Assembly: GCF_905475395.1 (NCBI RefSeq)
Contig: NC_058339.1
Span: forward strand, 85,570,520 to 85,634,519
From: Chrysoperla carnea
Lineage: Eukaryota; Arthropoda; Insecta; Neuroptera; Chrysopidae
DNA length: 64,000 bases
Direction of reading: 5' to 3'
Program-made: the position numbers and the translations under genes
In this document: positions 36,001 through 48,194 of the stretch, piece after piece
How positions within the stretch are numbered: the stretch's first letter is position 1
How the letters are laid out: each line of letters begins with the position of its first letter
Notes under the pieces: generated by a model
Seen by the model: the letters and a program-made list of their open reading frames with translations, nothing else
Database searches by the model: none
What the model was told of the DNA's origin: nothing

Positions 36001-38383
36001 TTGTTTAATATTTCGCTAAATTTTAAATATCTTAAGTCATTTTTCTGTAAATCTAACTATTAATATTACGAAACAAAAATGGCAGAGAAACGTCAGACAA
36101 AAAGTTTCATTGCTTAATTTTCATATAGATGATATCGCTTAAAGCTAAGCAAAACTTGACTGCTCTTTTCAACATTATTTTTACGAAGTCAGTAATAGAT
36201 TTGAAAATGTTTGGAACATAAGAAATTCCAGAAAACTCAAGGATTTTAGTTTGAAGCATGTTCTTCTGTCGATATCTCAAAATATACACTCAGCTCCAAA
36301 TTTTCTAGATAATTTTGCTTTTCTTTATTAAATGGTAAGCCAAATAGTCAGTAGAATTTGAAAATTTCCTTAGCCAATCTCTAGACTGTTTAGTTTACTG
36401 TTTATAATGTAAAATAAAAATGTTATTTCTTATCAATAAACAGGCCATCTAGACCTATGTCACCGATACCTGATTTCGAAGAATCAGCAGATGAAGACGG
36501 ACCTAATAAGACTAATCCACAAAATGAAATTCAAAACACGAATCCACAAAATGAAGTTAAAAAGATTAACTCACAAACAGAACTAGAAAAAACAAATTCA
36601 AAATCTGAGATTGGTGATATCAATACAAAAGCTGAAATTACAAAAGCAAATTCAAAAACTGAAATTGATAATTCGAATATAAAAACCGAAGTGGATAATG
36701 TTTCAATTACTGAACAAAAAGTTGAATCCATTTCTCAAAATGTTACCGCACCTGTTAATTTAAACCAAAATAAAATGCATTTACCTTCAACGACAAGTAA
36801 ATCGAATAAAGAGGCTTCTTCTTTAGCCGAAAATATGTTGCCAAATAACACTACAGACGCAGAAAAAACCGATGCGGAAAAAATGTTTGTTGAAGGGTCT
36901 GGTATTTTAGGAGTACGGGATGAAAGACCCACTTTACCTCGTGATACAAGCATAGATACACTTGTTGATGTTACCGCACAAAATACAATGACTTCGATTG
37001 CACACATAAATGCCGAAGAGTGTGGAGCACCTTTAGAAATATTTACGCATGGTTACTTATGTTTTCCTTACCTTTCCTTGCCATATATGGATCTATTAAG
37101 TGATTGTAATGTTCGAGGCTATGTAGTGGGGGCAACAAATGTTTTATTCAAACAAAAACGGCAGTTATCGGATGTTTTAATTGAAGTAGATGGTACTCGT
37201 ATTGAATCATTGGATCCCGAACTTAGACGACAATTACATTTAACTACGGAGGATTTAAGATTTGCCGATTTTGTCGTAAAACATGTTTCTGAAGAAAGGC
37301 ATGATGTCTTTTTGGATGGAGTCGGTTGGGAAGGTGGGGATGAATGGATTCGTTCACAGTTTAGAGTTTATTTGTTATGTTTGCTGCGGACATCACTTTT
37401 ACAAGGTAATTTAACACAAAATGGATTTAGAACAAATTTTTATACTTCTTGAAAACAGATGTAATTTCGTTTTCTCTCTCACAACCTCCCAATTTTATTG
37501 GATCGAATGACCATGAAAATAGGACCAATTAAATACAACTAGCAAATGACCTTTTTTTATCTTAATCGAACATACAGTTTTTGTAAAGATTTATTTTCTC
37601 TATTTTCAAATTTTAAGTTTTGAAATCAATAACCCCCAAAAATAATCAAGAAATTAAAATAAATTTTAATTTTAGATAATTCGAGAGAAATTGAGCATTT
37701 TAATTCGAGCTTTATATCTGCATGGAAAGATACGCATAATTATAAAACCTGGATAAGTGGAGAACATTCAAACATTTTAGAATTAAACCCGGGACATCCA
37801 TTTGCTGGACAACTTTCAGTCGCTGATATGAAACTTCGATTGGCTCAGTAAGTTTCCGAATTTAAATAAACACATTTTGGAATTTAATATAAAATTCGTT
37901 TACAGTACGATGCAGAATACTGAGAGCGGACGAAAGATAAATCAGGCAATGGTCTCAACTGGTCGAGCAGTTGCCACAACAGGTCGAGCAGTTGGTGGCG
38001 CTTTTACACAGGCAAAAGGAGCACTATCAAATTGGTGGAGTAATTTAACTACAGTAAGTCCTGAAAACGATCAAATGGTTGACAATGAACAAAATATGGA
38101 GAACGAAAATAATTTACCTGAACTAGGAGAAGATGTTGTTTACAATGAAAATCAACAAAATGTTTTACAGGATGAACAAATTGATATGAAACAAGGTATT
38201 GAAACAATTGCACAAAATCAAAGAATAATTGAATCTTCAGATATTACAAAAAAATCTGAAAATTTTGAGGTAACACAAAAAAATGAAGTAAATGTTCAAA
38301 ATAATTTAGATGATAAAAATAGCAGGGTTCATGACGAATTAAAGGATAATGTATATAAACCAGGTGAAATAAATACTGTTTAG
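33013..38383 (+). CDS. AVL9: AVL9 late secretory pathway protein
   Basis: AVL9 (yeast Avl9p, human AVL9) is a DENN-module-related protein needed for Golgi-to-surface transport and cell migration. Seven exons: 33013-33081, 33176-33373, 34945-35170, 35803-35992, 36444-37405, 37676-37847, 37906-38383; phases agree throughout, giving 764 aa (human 648). The N-terminal DENN-like part shows HVIVVGFHHKKG, CPPGWKYLPTLALPDG, GISCYRQIPVE, TVQKAVCVLSTLSLYG and LLLEKRLIFYKSPV. The middle (about residues 234-400) is a low-complexity insert with seven nonapeptide repeats (252-314), absent from the family in my recollection. The second conserved part starts with the APLEIFTHGYLCFPYLSLPYMDLL block and includes the NPGHPFAGQLS block; residues near 620-650 have a repeated STGRAVATTGRAVGGAF motif, then an acidic Asn/Gln-rich tail. 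An ATG at 36457 opens exon 5 frame but is internal. Confidence 0.95.
34085..34330 (-). mobile_element. Uninterrupted two-module repeat in AVL9 intron 2
   Basis: On the minus strand, two copies of a module of about 85 bp (34330-34245 and 34170-34085) contain GGAACTACT, a GGTCC/ACTTCTTGTTT block and TTATCGCCAGTT. It is homologous to 8388-8908 including the linker, which there is split by a MITE. Confidence 0.6.
36514..36702 (+). repeat. 27 bp minisatellite in AVL9 exon 5 (seven units)
   Basis: Seven consecutive 27 bp units, all of identical length, each beginning AAT or AAC and encoding N-[PSTI]-[QK]-[NTSA]-E-[ILV]-x-x-x. Units start at 36514, 36541, 36568, 36595, 36622, 36649 and 36676. The units differ at the DNA level but keep position 1 (Asn), 5 (Glu) and 6 (aliphatic). 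Confidence 0.9.
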
Positions 38384-38442
38384 TTCGAAAATATCACAAA
38401 TTTGTAACTATCCATATTTTACTTGGTTTAATATGTATTTAT
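38384..38442 (+). other. AVL9 3' UTR, native part
   Basis: The 59 bp from the stop codon to the transposon boundary lack any AATAAA or ATTAAA signal. Confidence 0.7.
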
Positions 38443-39532
38443 AGGGTAGTTGACTCAAACTCAAACTGTTCCTAAATTTTTTTATCAGTATTTTTAAAAA
38501 CAGGAAAACAAAAGATGTAATAAATAAAATAGATTAAGTTTGTTAAACAAAAATTGTTTTTGCATTTTTATATTTGAATTTTTCTTCTGTCTCTAACTGT
38601 TACACTTTAATTCAAGGTATAAAAACTGCCATTTTAAGGTATTTTCAAATTATATCGGCTGATCGATTTTAAAAAGAAAAATGAAACTGAACGTGTAGCA
38701 TAAAATGCACTGCTTAACGCATATTTTATCAAAAATATTTCTATGGAATTGAGGAAAGTATGTGTTGACCTTCAGAACAACCGTGACTATATTGAGATAA
38801 TTCGAAGTAAAAAAAATCGAAATCGTGCATTTTATTTTCACCATGTTTATGAAGAGACATGTTAAATTTCTTTACGACTTACTTAACGATTTTTTCAAAA
38901 ACGCCATGGGGATTAATTCTCAAAAAAATTCAGCTGATTTCTGAGGATTTATTTTACCAATATTGTGTATTTCGTGAGGTTCTTAGCAACCTAATATTGG
39001 TTTGGAAATACCTTAAAATGAATACATTCTTTGTATCTATTAATAAATCCATATAGTCTATTTAAAAATTCCAGGAAATTTAAGAAAGTGAAGTGGAATT
39101 CTTGTTCTTATAACAAAGCCAACCGAAGGTATTTCGATTTTTACCTATTCTTGAAAATAGGAAATTCAAAGATGCCACAAAATATGTGCCATTTCAAGAA
39201 ACAATCTAAGTCCATTTTCGGTTAAATCGAAAGTGTAAAAAACTATTTTAAAGTGCCACCAAAAGATACATATACTCCTAAACAAATGAACATTTTTTTG
39301 TCAAGGTAAATTAATTATTGAGTATTCCTTTTTTTGTTTGATAATTCTATATCGAAATTTCAGAAGTTCGAATATCTCAGAAGTGGCGCAAGATTTTTGT
39401 TGTCTAAATAAATTTATCTACACTTTTAAGGTATGGATAAAATACTCATTCGCTCGAGATCCACACTAACTGCTTTCAAGGCAAAGACATTGAAAGCAGT
39501 CATTATTGTATGTGTTAAAGTCAACTACCCTA
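38443..39532. mobile_element. TIR element of ~1.09 kb in the AVL9 3' UTR
   Basis: The left end TAGGGTAGTTGACT (38443) and right end AGTCAACTACCCTA (ending 39532) are perfect inverted repeats of 14 bp, flanked by TA/T, suggesting Tc1/mariner-like insertion. No transposase frame is intact. The interior about 38740-39020 is repeated at 42930-43230. Two overlapping AATAAA signals (38519-38524, 38523-38528) lie just inside the left end and are the first available to AVL9. Confidence 0.7.
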
Positions 39533-41890
39533 TTTGAAAATTATTTTTAATTCAGTAATTATTTTATTCTATAATAAATATTAACACTAGTGTTTCATAG
39601 ATTCTTAAAAAATTTTCTCAAATAATTAGTTGAAAACTCGAACTGATTAGTTTTATTATTCACAAAAATAATTACTGCTTTAAAAATATTTTTTTATTTG
39701 GCTGTAAAAATAATATTAATTTTAAAAAAATCATTTTTTATTTAGCATTAGTAGAGACACAAAATGAATGTTTTTCTTAATTAGCAGAGCACATCTTATC
39801 AAAAATATTACACGAAATACCCCTAAAACGTAAAAGTAGTGTTTACGTTTTTAAGATATAATCCTCAAGTGCGTTTCGAAAGTTTCGTATTTCCAAGAAA
39901 ACGAACGAGGTATAAAATTCAGTTTGCTCAATAATTCATGATATGTTGGAGTCTTCCACACCAACTTTTCACCGGATATCTCTTTGGTTTTTTAGGGTTG
40001 TCCTGACATGAATTTAGTTTTATAATGATGTTACTATTAAGTCTTTGGCCGAGGTATTGCTTTACAAAAACAACGCCAATTGTGTCCAATGAAATTTCGC
40101 AGTAAAATTTATTCAATTTTGAATAAATTTACAACGATTAATTTTCCATCGTTATTATACAAAAATATTGCTCCATTTGTTCTGTCCAATTGTCACGCTC
40201 TGAGTTTATTTTATTTTTTGTTGAACAATCTTACAATTTGCCGAGAGAATCACTACAATCTTTGAAAATTGAAAATCTGAAGGTTCTCCGTGAAATTCTG
40301 CATTTTTATTCAACATTAAATTTTTTTCGATTCGAAGTAACAAGAATTTTTTTTCAAACTTCCGTCGAGTTTATAAACAAACTTTCTTCGCTTAGATTTC
40401 GTGTCAGAACAACTTTATTTTTTTTTTCCTCGAAATGCACTTTACATTTAAAATCACCTATTGAGTCTTAGCCTAAAAAATATTTAAAAATAGTTTTTTT
40501 TTTCGCCTCTTTTGATAATGATTTGGAATTGCGTGTGTATTAGTCAATGTTAATGTTGTTATCAGTGCCGGATTAACCATGTCGGGGCCCATAAGCCATG
40601 CAATTCTCAATACCCCTTGCCATCCGTTTGAAGATCATCAGCTCTTTTCAAGTTGATGAAGAGACGTGAGTAAAATACCTATCCAGAGGATCCAAATTTT
40701 CCAATTAATTTTGTTCTCTATGAAACATTTTAAATATATTTTGTGCGCGCGCAGGGCCTCTAGCTGATGCAGGGAACTTAGACAGTTGTCTACTTTGTCT
40801 AGTGGGTAATTCGGCCCTACTTGTTATCACGAATTTTTACCTTAACAAAAGAAATAGCGAAAAAAAAATTTAGTACCGAATATATAACGAATTAGTATTT
40901 AAAGAAATAGAAAAACTATTTTGATGACATTTGTATACTTTAATAAAAATGATAATGTAAGATACCTTGTACTATAGAATTAGTTAATTTTCTTTTAAAC
41001 TTTTTTTTTTTAAAAAAAAAGCAAATTATATTTTTTATTAATTATTATTGAAATTTTAAATTAAAATTTATATTAATATATTTATTTTATATTTATGTTA
41101 AGTTGAAACTCAAAATAAATTCACTCAAAATTTTATGTTTTTTAAATGTTACTTTATGCTTTAACAATTTAGTTCCCATATCACCAAAGTTTATAAAAAG
41201 TACTTAAAGATCGATATCTAGTCCGAAAAAGGGTTATACGACTTCGATTTATGTGTCACTTTAAAATTGTTTAGTTTCCTTCAAATGATAATTATAAATA
41301 TTATAAATAAACGTGATAAAATTATCGAATTACGCTAAAATTTATCCTGTGGCACATTAGTCAGAATGAGTATTTTCGGAATAGATTTTCTGATTTCTTT
41401 TCATTGACTTTCTGGAAATTTGTGTTATATTTTTGTTGTATTTCGCAAATTTATGCAAATTTGTTATACGATTAAAAATGAAGTTGTATTTCGAATCTTC
41501 AAGCTTTCAATTAAATTCTAAAAGGAAGAAATTTTTATACAAGTTCAGTCAAAATTGTAATAGCAGTTTTTGCTTTTGTATCAGTTTTATTGGAGGAGAA
41601 ATCACGCTTTTCAGCGATTTTCTTTCCAGTGAAACTTTCTAATTCTAAACGCTCTAATCTCAGGAATAAACAGACTGTTATTATAAATACGAATAATAAT
41701 TTGCTGATATTACATATGTCCGCTGAAAATATTTCGAATTCATTAATTAATATTTTTTCGAGATTTAATTCCCTTCGGAAATTTTTCTACAATATTTTCA
41801 AACGTTAATATGATTGTGACTGATGCGATAGTTCAGATTTTGATCAATTTATTTTTGCATAAGTTGAGTTTTTATGACCTAAAACCTGTA
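39533..41890. other. Intergenic repeat-rich sequence
   Basis: No gene. Around 40565-40830 lie fragments with GGATTAACCATGTCGGGGCCC and GCGCGCAGGGCCTC; the first recurs near 13270-13310 and the second at 49880-49898, so they are transposon remnants. Open frames between 40080 and 41810 are Phe/Asn-rich by-products of AT richness. Confidence 0.5.
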
Positions 41891-41892
41891 TT

Positions 41893-42080
41893 TTTAACTC
41901 GCGGCGCAAAAATAGGGCTGATATAAGTTTAACTGCTATGTGTGTTTGTCTATCTGTGGCATCGTAGCCCCTAAACGGATGAACCGATTTTGATTGTTAT
42001 GCTTTTGTTTGAAACATAATTTGAACGAAAGTGATCTAAGCCGTTCGGTTCAGTTTGAAGAGAGCAAGCATCAAGGAAAA
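41893..42080. repeat. Transposon-like fragment
   Basis: A less AT-rich block with the CATCGTAGCCCCTAAACGG and GAACCGATTTTGATTGTTAT motifs, of a kind widespread in insect interspersed repeats. Boundaries and family are uncertain. Confidence 0.3.
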
Positions 42081-42904
42081 AACAGCATTTATTGGATTTT
42101 TTCACTTGTATACTAATGTTCCTTCTAGAATTTAATATAAATTTCAAAATCTAAGAATTATGGTACTAAGATAAAATTTATTTACTAATATGAATTATAT
42201 AAACATCTTCAAGATTTCAAAAAATGTAAGGAGAAACTAATCTTCAAAATTGTGCCAATTGTGTGGTTTAATTGAAATTCGTGTCCCTTAAATTTTGAAA
42301 TATTTTAATTCTGTTTCATTACAAAATACTGAAAAAAACTTTTCCAAGTTGAAGAGTTTATTGTAATATATCAAGAGTTCAAACACTTAAGTGCATGAAA
42401 AGTAAATCGAACTTTTGGTTATTAAGCTATCCTTATATTTAAAGAAGTCCGATGGTTTCAAGAAGATTTTCATATACAAAATATCATTGGACAGATTATT
42501 TTGAACAGCGAATTTTTTAAGTGGTGTCCGGTAGTGGATTGAAACTTGAAGGTATTTCCGAAGTATCTGAGCTATTTTTATGTATATTAAAAGGTTGCCA
42601 TCTCAAACTTTCCGGAAGTTGGGAGATAGTGAAATTAATCTAATACTGTTATAATACTGATACTATTAATAATTAACAATATCAGTATTCTGATATTATT
42701 TATGTTTTATATACTTAGTTTTTCCATAATTAAAGTTTTAAATATGCTTCAAGTGCTCAGAATTGTCAAATTTGCGCAAATAAGAAACAAGTAATAAAAA
42801 AATATCTTATTTTACTGAACTCTGGAGAATTTATGTTGATATCGGGGAGACGGGAAAGACTACAAAATTTCAAGAATCATCCGATCAAATATGGAGAGGA
42901 ACCC

Positions 42905-43235
42905 GATGGTCATTCTCCCAAAGCTATAAGGAAAAATAATTCTAAGGAATTTAGGAAAATATGTGTCGAATTTCAGAACAACCGTCAATATATTGAGAGA
43001 GTTCGAAGTAAAAACAATCAGAGCCGTCCTTTTTATTTCACCACGTTTATGGATATGCATGTTAATTTTCTCCAACTTACGTAACGATTTTCTCAAAAAT
43101 GGTGATAAATTTTCAAAAAAAAATCAGCTGATTTCTGGAAATTTATTATTTTACTAATATTATGAATTTCGTGAAGTTCTTGACAATCTAATAATAGTTT
43201 GGAAGAACAAAAATAACACCTCAAAATTAAGTCGA
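42905..43235. repeat. Second copy of the AVL9 3' element interior
   Basis: Direct-repeat similarity to about 38740-39020: shared blocks include TTCAGAACAACCGT, ATATTGAGA, TTCGAAGTAAAAA, TCAGCTGATTTCTG and TTTCGTGA. No inverted ends are visible here, so it is a fragment. Open frames on both strands in this block reflect the repeat, not a gene. Confidence 0.6.
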
Positions 43236-43239
43236 AACC

Positions 43240-44262
43240 TATATTATTTACATTTACTGTTTAAAATAATGCGACCAATGATATTTTAAAGACATAATGT
43301 AATTGAAATTCTTAAAAAGAAAGCATGGCTTCGTGCATCTCATCGATTTATTCGACATCAAAAACCGAGACACGACGAAAAGTTGGAAAACTTGGCTCTT
43401 GGTATATCTTTGTGCATTATAAAAATATCATTGACTTGGAAGTTTAGCTGATAAGATGTGAAAAAGTACTTATTGTGTTTCGATCACACTAAATTTTTAA
43501 TAATTTCCTACACATTCCTTTTCGCTGCCTTAAACTAACGTTGATTGATTATGTGTGTGTTTTTTTAAGTGTTAGTACTGATTTATTTTCCTTGTCGCAG
43601 GTTCGACAAGAAATCACTCTTAATTTTTTTATTTATTTTATTTAAGTATACAGTACACTACAAATTAAGTCATGCAATTTTCTTAGTGTTTTTCTTGTTT
43701 TTTTTTTCTAGAATTAGGGCAGCAGAGAAAATTTTTTTATAAACATTTTTTTGTGATAAGTATTATTATTTATTGTAAAAATAGAAAATATTTCTTGAAA
43801 ATTGGTTTTATCTTTATTCACTACCTGGACCAAAAGCTGGAAGTTCGCCCAACTTTGAAGAATTCCTCATGTGACAAATTGCATCCCATGCTTTATAATT
43901 TCGTTATCTAGGGGCACCAGGTCATCATTTGGGGGCCATTAAATAGTTAAACAACTATTAAATCCTTACCTTATCAAAAGTTTGAGGATAATTTCTCACT
44001 AAAATTACATCGATAACATCAAATTTACGTAATGATTAAACATTTGGTGGAGCCGCTGATATTTATAATTTATTTTAAATGTATTACAATTGATTACAAA
44101 ACCTTGTAATATTTTTAATCCTCGACGACAAAATAGGGAAGCATTCGGCAGCACGAATTATATCCTGATTGTGTAGAAATCTGGAAATGTGGACGACTAG
44201 GGAAAAGTAAAAGATCTAAATTCCTACTATGGCAATTTTAAAACCAATCATGTCCCTGCGCT
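43240..44262. other. Intergenic, nothing recognised
   Basis: AT-rich sequence without a supportable gene, RNA or clear repeat. Confidence 0.4.
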
Positions 44263-44264
44263 GC

Positions 44265-44715
44265 CATAATCAATATAAATTATAAATGTGAAAGTAGTTT
44301 GTTTGTTTGTCACGCAAAAACTACTGAATGGATTTGAATGAAACTTTACAATAATATAGCTTGTACATGAGACTATCACAGGAGCTACAATTTATAAAGA
44401 CAGCAGTTACCCGCTCGCTCCACAGGAAGATTTCGAAAATTGCTAAATGGGTTTTAATGAAACTTTGCAATAATACAGCTCATACATCAGAATAAAACAG
44501 GTTATAATTAATAAAGATACTGTTAGTTAACCGCCGGCTTCACCAGAAAATTTCTATTTTAAAAGCAAGAACTAAATAGTTTTGATTCATAATAAAAATT
44601 ATTTCGATTGTTATGGAAGGGAGATAAGTGAGAACCCAGGGAGGTGGAGACTAATGCGGTGCTCTTTAATTTTGAAATAAAAATTACTTAGCGAAGCGGG
44701 CGGTTATAATACTAG
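44265..44715 (+). mobile_element. Helitron-like non-autonomous repeat
   Basis: Contains the block CACGCAAAAACTACTGAATG, two similar internal copies of an AATGAAACTTT-CAATAATA block, and ends with GCGAAGCGGGCGGTTATAATACTAG. A 3' CTAG terminus preceded by a GC-rich stem is typical of Helitrons. A related copy lies inverted at 62830-63250. No Rep/helicase is encoded. Confidence 0.55.
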
Positions 44716-45279
44716 TAAAAATATAATTTTTAACAATCGGATCAAAAAATTTTACGAGTTTTTTTAAATTGCATATATAATTTTCTGGGTTAACCAAATT
44801 TAGCATAAATTTATTTATACTCTTCATTGTTATACTATTCATTGTTTAAATTACATTTCTCAAATTTGGATATTAATTACAATAAATCAATAAAATGATT
44901 CTATTAAAAAAAAATTTGATTATTAATTAAAATTTAATGATTGGATAATTATTCAAAATTAGTTCGAGTAAATTGATACAAATATTTACTACACTAAACT
45001 TGAATGAAATGAGATAGCGCAACACAATACAAATTATGTCTATTAACCTCCAAAATTACTTTAAAAAAGTACCGCATTGAATACAAAATTATCCTAAATA
45101 AAAATTTTTACATAATCATAAATTTACGGTTGGAAAATTTGAAAATAAATCACAAGAAAGCTCGAAAAAAAGCTCATGTACATATTGTATATAAAATACA
45201 TGTGTAGTAAAAAAAAAGTTGAAATGTTGTCTATAAATATTATCTATATATCATTTAAAATGAGATAACTGCGCGCCCA

Positions 45280-45660
45280 TTCACCGACCTCTGTTTATTG
45301 TATGTGGTGTCAACCCTGCCTGCACTGACATCGGTCTCGTCACCTATGCAAAACAAATTGTACATTCATGTACATCTGAGTGATTCTTAAAAAAAATACA
45401 CCAAATGATATGGCGAGTTTTAATTATAATTTTAAGTTCTAGTGCGTTCATCAATCGTTAAAACCGCTCAATTATCTTCAACTTATTCATACCATGAAGT
45501 AATCTGTTTTTGTTTATGTTATAATTATTTTATGACATGATTAATTAACAACAAAAAAAAAAAAAAACTAAGCATGAAACAAATTAATAAATCGGAAACT
45601 GGCGGGCGGTCGCCATCTTCCGAATAGAAACTAATCTTGTGTGTTTTAACACAAGATTAC
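45280..45660. promoter_or_regulatory. GC-rich, promoter-like patch
   Basis: Two GC-rich islands in very AT-rich surroundings (about 45284-45350 and 45595-45622). The second has GGCGGGCGGTCGCCATCTTCC, whose complement contains the YY1/Pho-type GAAGATGGCGAC. A perfect 10 bp inverted repeat follows (45633-45642 / 45649-45658, AATCTTGTGT). It may be the promoter of a large-intron gene to either side; no linked coding exon is proven. Confidence 0.35.
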
Positions 45661-47790
45661 TTGAAAAATATCTACCCTAATCAGTTTGACATTCAATAAA
45701 CAATTAAATTGTGTGATTATTTTGATGTGATAAAAGTTTGATTTTGTGTTTACAACATTTTTGTGATGTTTGGCAAAGGTAAGGTTATACGCATGTCTCA
45801 TGTTGATTTCGATACATCTTTCAACTTGTAAATCTTGAAGAGCCATTATGACAACCTCCTTAATATCTAATTCATACAAAAGTTAAAAATTAAATAGATT
45901 TTTCATAAAGATTGCGTTATTCATAAATAGGGTGTAACATTTCAAATCGAATTTACAAAGTGATAACGAAGAACACCATGTGCTTTTCATAAAAGAAAAC
46001 CATCGTGTTTTTCCGTGAACAAATTTTCCCCAAAATAGGGGGATGCAATTTTTTTTTTTGAAAATTTTCGAAAATTTTTTATGAAACAAAAATAATTTTG
46101 ATTTATCAATGTTGCTACTTGAAATCAGGTGTGTTTCAACTTGGGATGTGTGAAATGTGGAAATTGAATTAGACAGCTGATTGGATAATAAGTAAACTGT
46201 CTTGAACTAAACCGATTTATTTATTATTTTATTTTATTTATTTTCAAATTAAAAAGATGGCTGATTAATGTGACCTTACAATATTCGCATATAAAGTGCA
46301 TATGTAAAAATGATTCGTGAATGTGATTATTATATATAGAATATTTATTATAATTCTGGACTCGGATTCTCGAAGTAAATATTTTTGTTTAAAAAAAAAA
46401 CTTTGCGCTCAAGTGATTATGACCAAAAAGTTTAAAGTGATTTAAGTTTAAAAAAGTATAAAAAAAAGTAAGACGTTTGTATAAAAAATTATTTAAAAAA
46501 AATGTTATTATTTTATACTCCAATTTGGTAATAATTGTGAAGAATTATGTAGGCATGTTTGATAGGTATGTGATAAGAAAACTGCTTTGATAAAATTAAT
46601 AAACATGGCTGGCGATTGTAGGTTTTAAATTGTTATTTAAAACTTTTTGATATATTTACATACGTTTCTATTTTTTTAATCGAATTTATAAATAAGAAAG
46701 ATATTTAAAAAAAAGAATCATTTTTATAGGTTATGAATGAAAATCTTTTTTTTGTAAATAAACATTTAAAAATCTTGTTGAAATTTGTTGTCTTTAGAAT
46801 TTTGGTCAAATTTTTTGGAAATTTAAATTTTTCAAGTTCGACATTTTAAAGGGTCATAAGAGGAATAAGATCAAATGTTAGCGCAAGGCTAAAAGATGCT
46901 TCATGTAATGTTTTTTGAACACAGGTATTATAAACTTCCCTATATTTTGTTATATGTATTGGGGTTTTTGTAATATGTGAGAATAGCTCTTGTTGAAGTG
47001 TTTAACTCCGTGCGGTATTATGTCAGTTTTTGTATGTGCATTCCAGACACTTTTTTTGTATCGTATTCCTGGTTGGTATGTCGTTATTCTCAACGATATA
47101 GCCAGGATGTTATTTGCAGAAGTAAAAACATGAAACTATTGATGAAGTTGTAAAACTTTAAACTGAATAAGGAAACGTTTGTGGTTTATGGAGCTAAGAA
47201 TTCATGTACGTGAACTGGATTTTTGTAATTGTTCTTTGCTATTTGAAATTTATTGGGGTGGCTCTGTTTTGAAATGATTGGGATAGACATAAAATATCCG
47301 GAAAAAAGTATCGATAGTGGAAAAGCTCGAAAACAGCACAGATTTTAATGAAATTTTTTGTAACGTTTTATAGGACCCTAAGGAACATTCAGTCAACTTA
47401 ACCTAGCGATAAAGAGGCAAAAGGCCCCAGTGGGGGGGGGGCATAAACAGGACAAAAACCTGTATGCGACTAACAAATTTTTTTGGATTTATTTTTTGGC
47501 TTAAAATTATCATCTAGTAGGTATTTTTGGTCGCTGAATACGAATTCGATGTCAGATTACACTGATTATGTCATGTATTTCGAAAATCGTGCCATTTTTT
47601 CCAAGAATTTAACTTTTTGGCACAAAAATCGGAAACTAAATATTTACCGTCTAATCTGTGTTGTAGGGGGTATTTATGGTCGCTGATAACGAATCCGATG
47701 TTAGATTATACAGGGAGCGCTTTCTATTATGTTGGTATGTAAAAATTGAAGAACTTTGAAATTTGTCAGCCGGCTGAGTTGGTTATACAT
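45661..47790. other. Intergenic or intronic AT-rich stretch
   Basis: No supportable gene. The 77-codon minus frame at 45879-45646 has fairly normal amino-acid use but no recognised domain and spans a promoter-like hairpin. A run of ten G lies near 47432-47441. Two near-duplicate phrases (TCGCTGAATACGAATTCGATG, about 47530, and TCGCTGATAACGAATCCGATG, about 47681) suggest a local tandem duplication of about 150 bp. Confidence 0.4.
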
Positions 47791-47817
47791 GTTTTTGATA
47801 CTAAAATTTAGTAAAAT

Positions 47818-48192
47818 TTTAACTATTGATCGCTTCACATCGAAACAATGTGCCGAAATTGTGACGCTGTATATTGAAAATAATATTTTACTTGTGTTAA
47901 TTCAACGTATAAATCGTAGCAATATCATGGCCAACAGACCTTTAGGCTTTCTTAGAACACTATTCGTCGTTTAGTATCTAATTTGTTTGATCGCGGGATA
48001 GTGACAGATCGTCTACATTCCGTTCATTGACAATCAAAACGTTCCAATGAATTGGTTGAATCGGTCAGATAGAGCGTAGCCCAGGACCCAAAAGTATCGT
48101 ATCGTCATCCAAAATTCGCTTGAATGGTTGATATTAAACCTGATTTTTGGAAGCAAATTTTTATGATCGGCGAGGCCCATTTCACACTTTCT
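47818..48192 (+). pseudogene. Decayed Tc1/mariner-type transposase
   Basis: Across several frames one can follow a helix-turn-helix start (DRFTSKQCAEIVTLY), then TIRRLVSNLFDRGIVTD, then RSNELVESVR, SVAQDPKVSYRHP, and last DFWKQIFMIGEAHFTLS. In transposases of this superfamily these correspond to the N-terminal HTH, the linker (ENIEAVRESV-EDP pattern) and the second catalytic block (SDEAHF), here with Asp replaced by Gly in IGEAHF. The part between linker and catalytic block is deleted, frames shift at least three times, and the copy is cut off by the repeat starting at about 48195. Non-functional. Confidence 0.6.
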
Positions 48193-48194
48193 TC

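Noticed and set aside
36457-37452. Independent 331-codon gene
   Set aside because: It is exon 5 of AVL9: the frame continues upstream through the acceptor at 36443 and the donor at 37406 joins 37676 in phase; the terminal codons after 37405 are intronic.
37877-38383. Independent 168-codon gene
   Set aside because: It is the last AVL9 exon (from 37906) extended backwards into the intron.
42833-43157. Overlapping short genes on both strands
   Set aside because: All lie in a repeat shared with the noncoding interior of the 38.4-39.5 kb element.
45646-45879. 77-codon minus-strand gene
   Set aside because: Plausible composition but no recognisable domain, no splice context, and its end is formed by a hairpin beside a GC patch.
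46604-46620. Short first coding exon (ATGGCTGGCGATTG) with good Kozak context
   Set aside because: The following sequence has no acceptable donor (GTTTTA) and the frame closes soon after.
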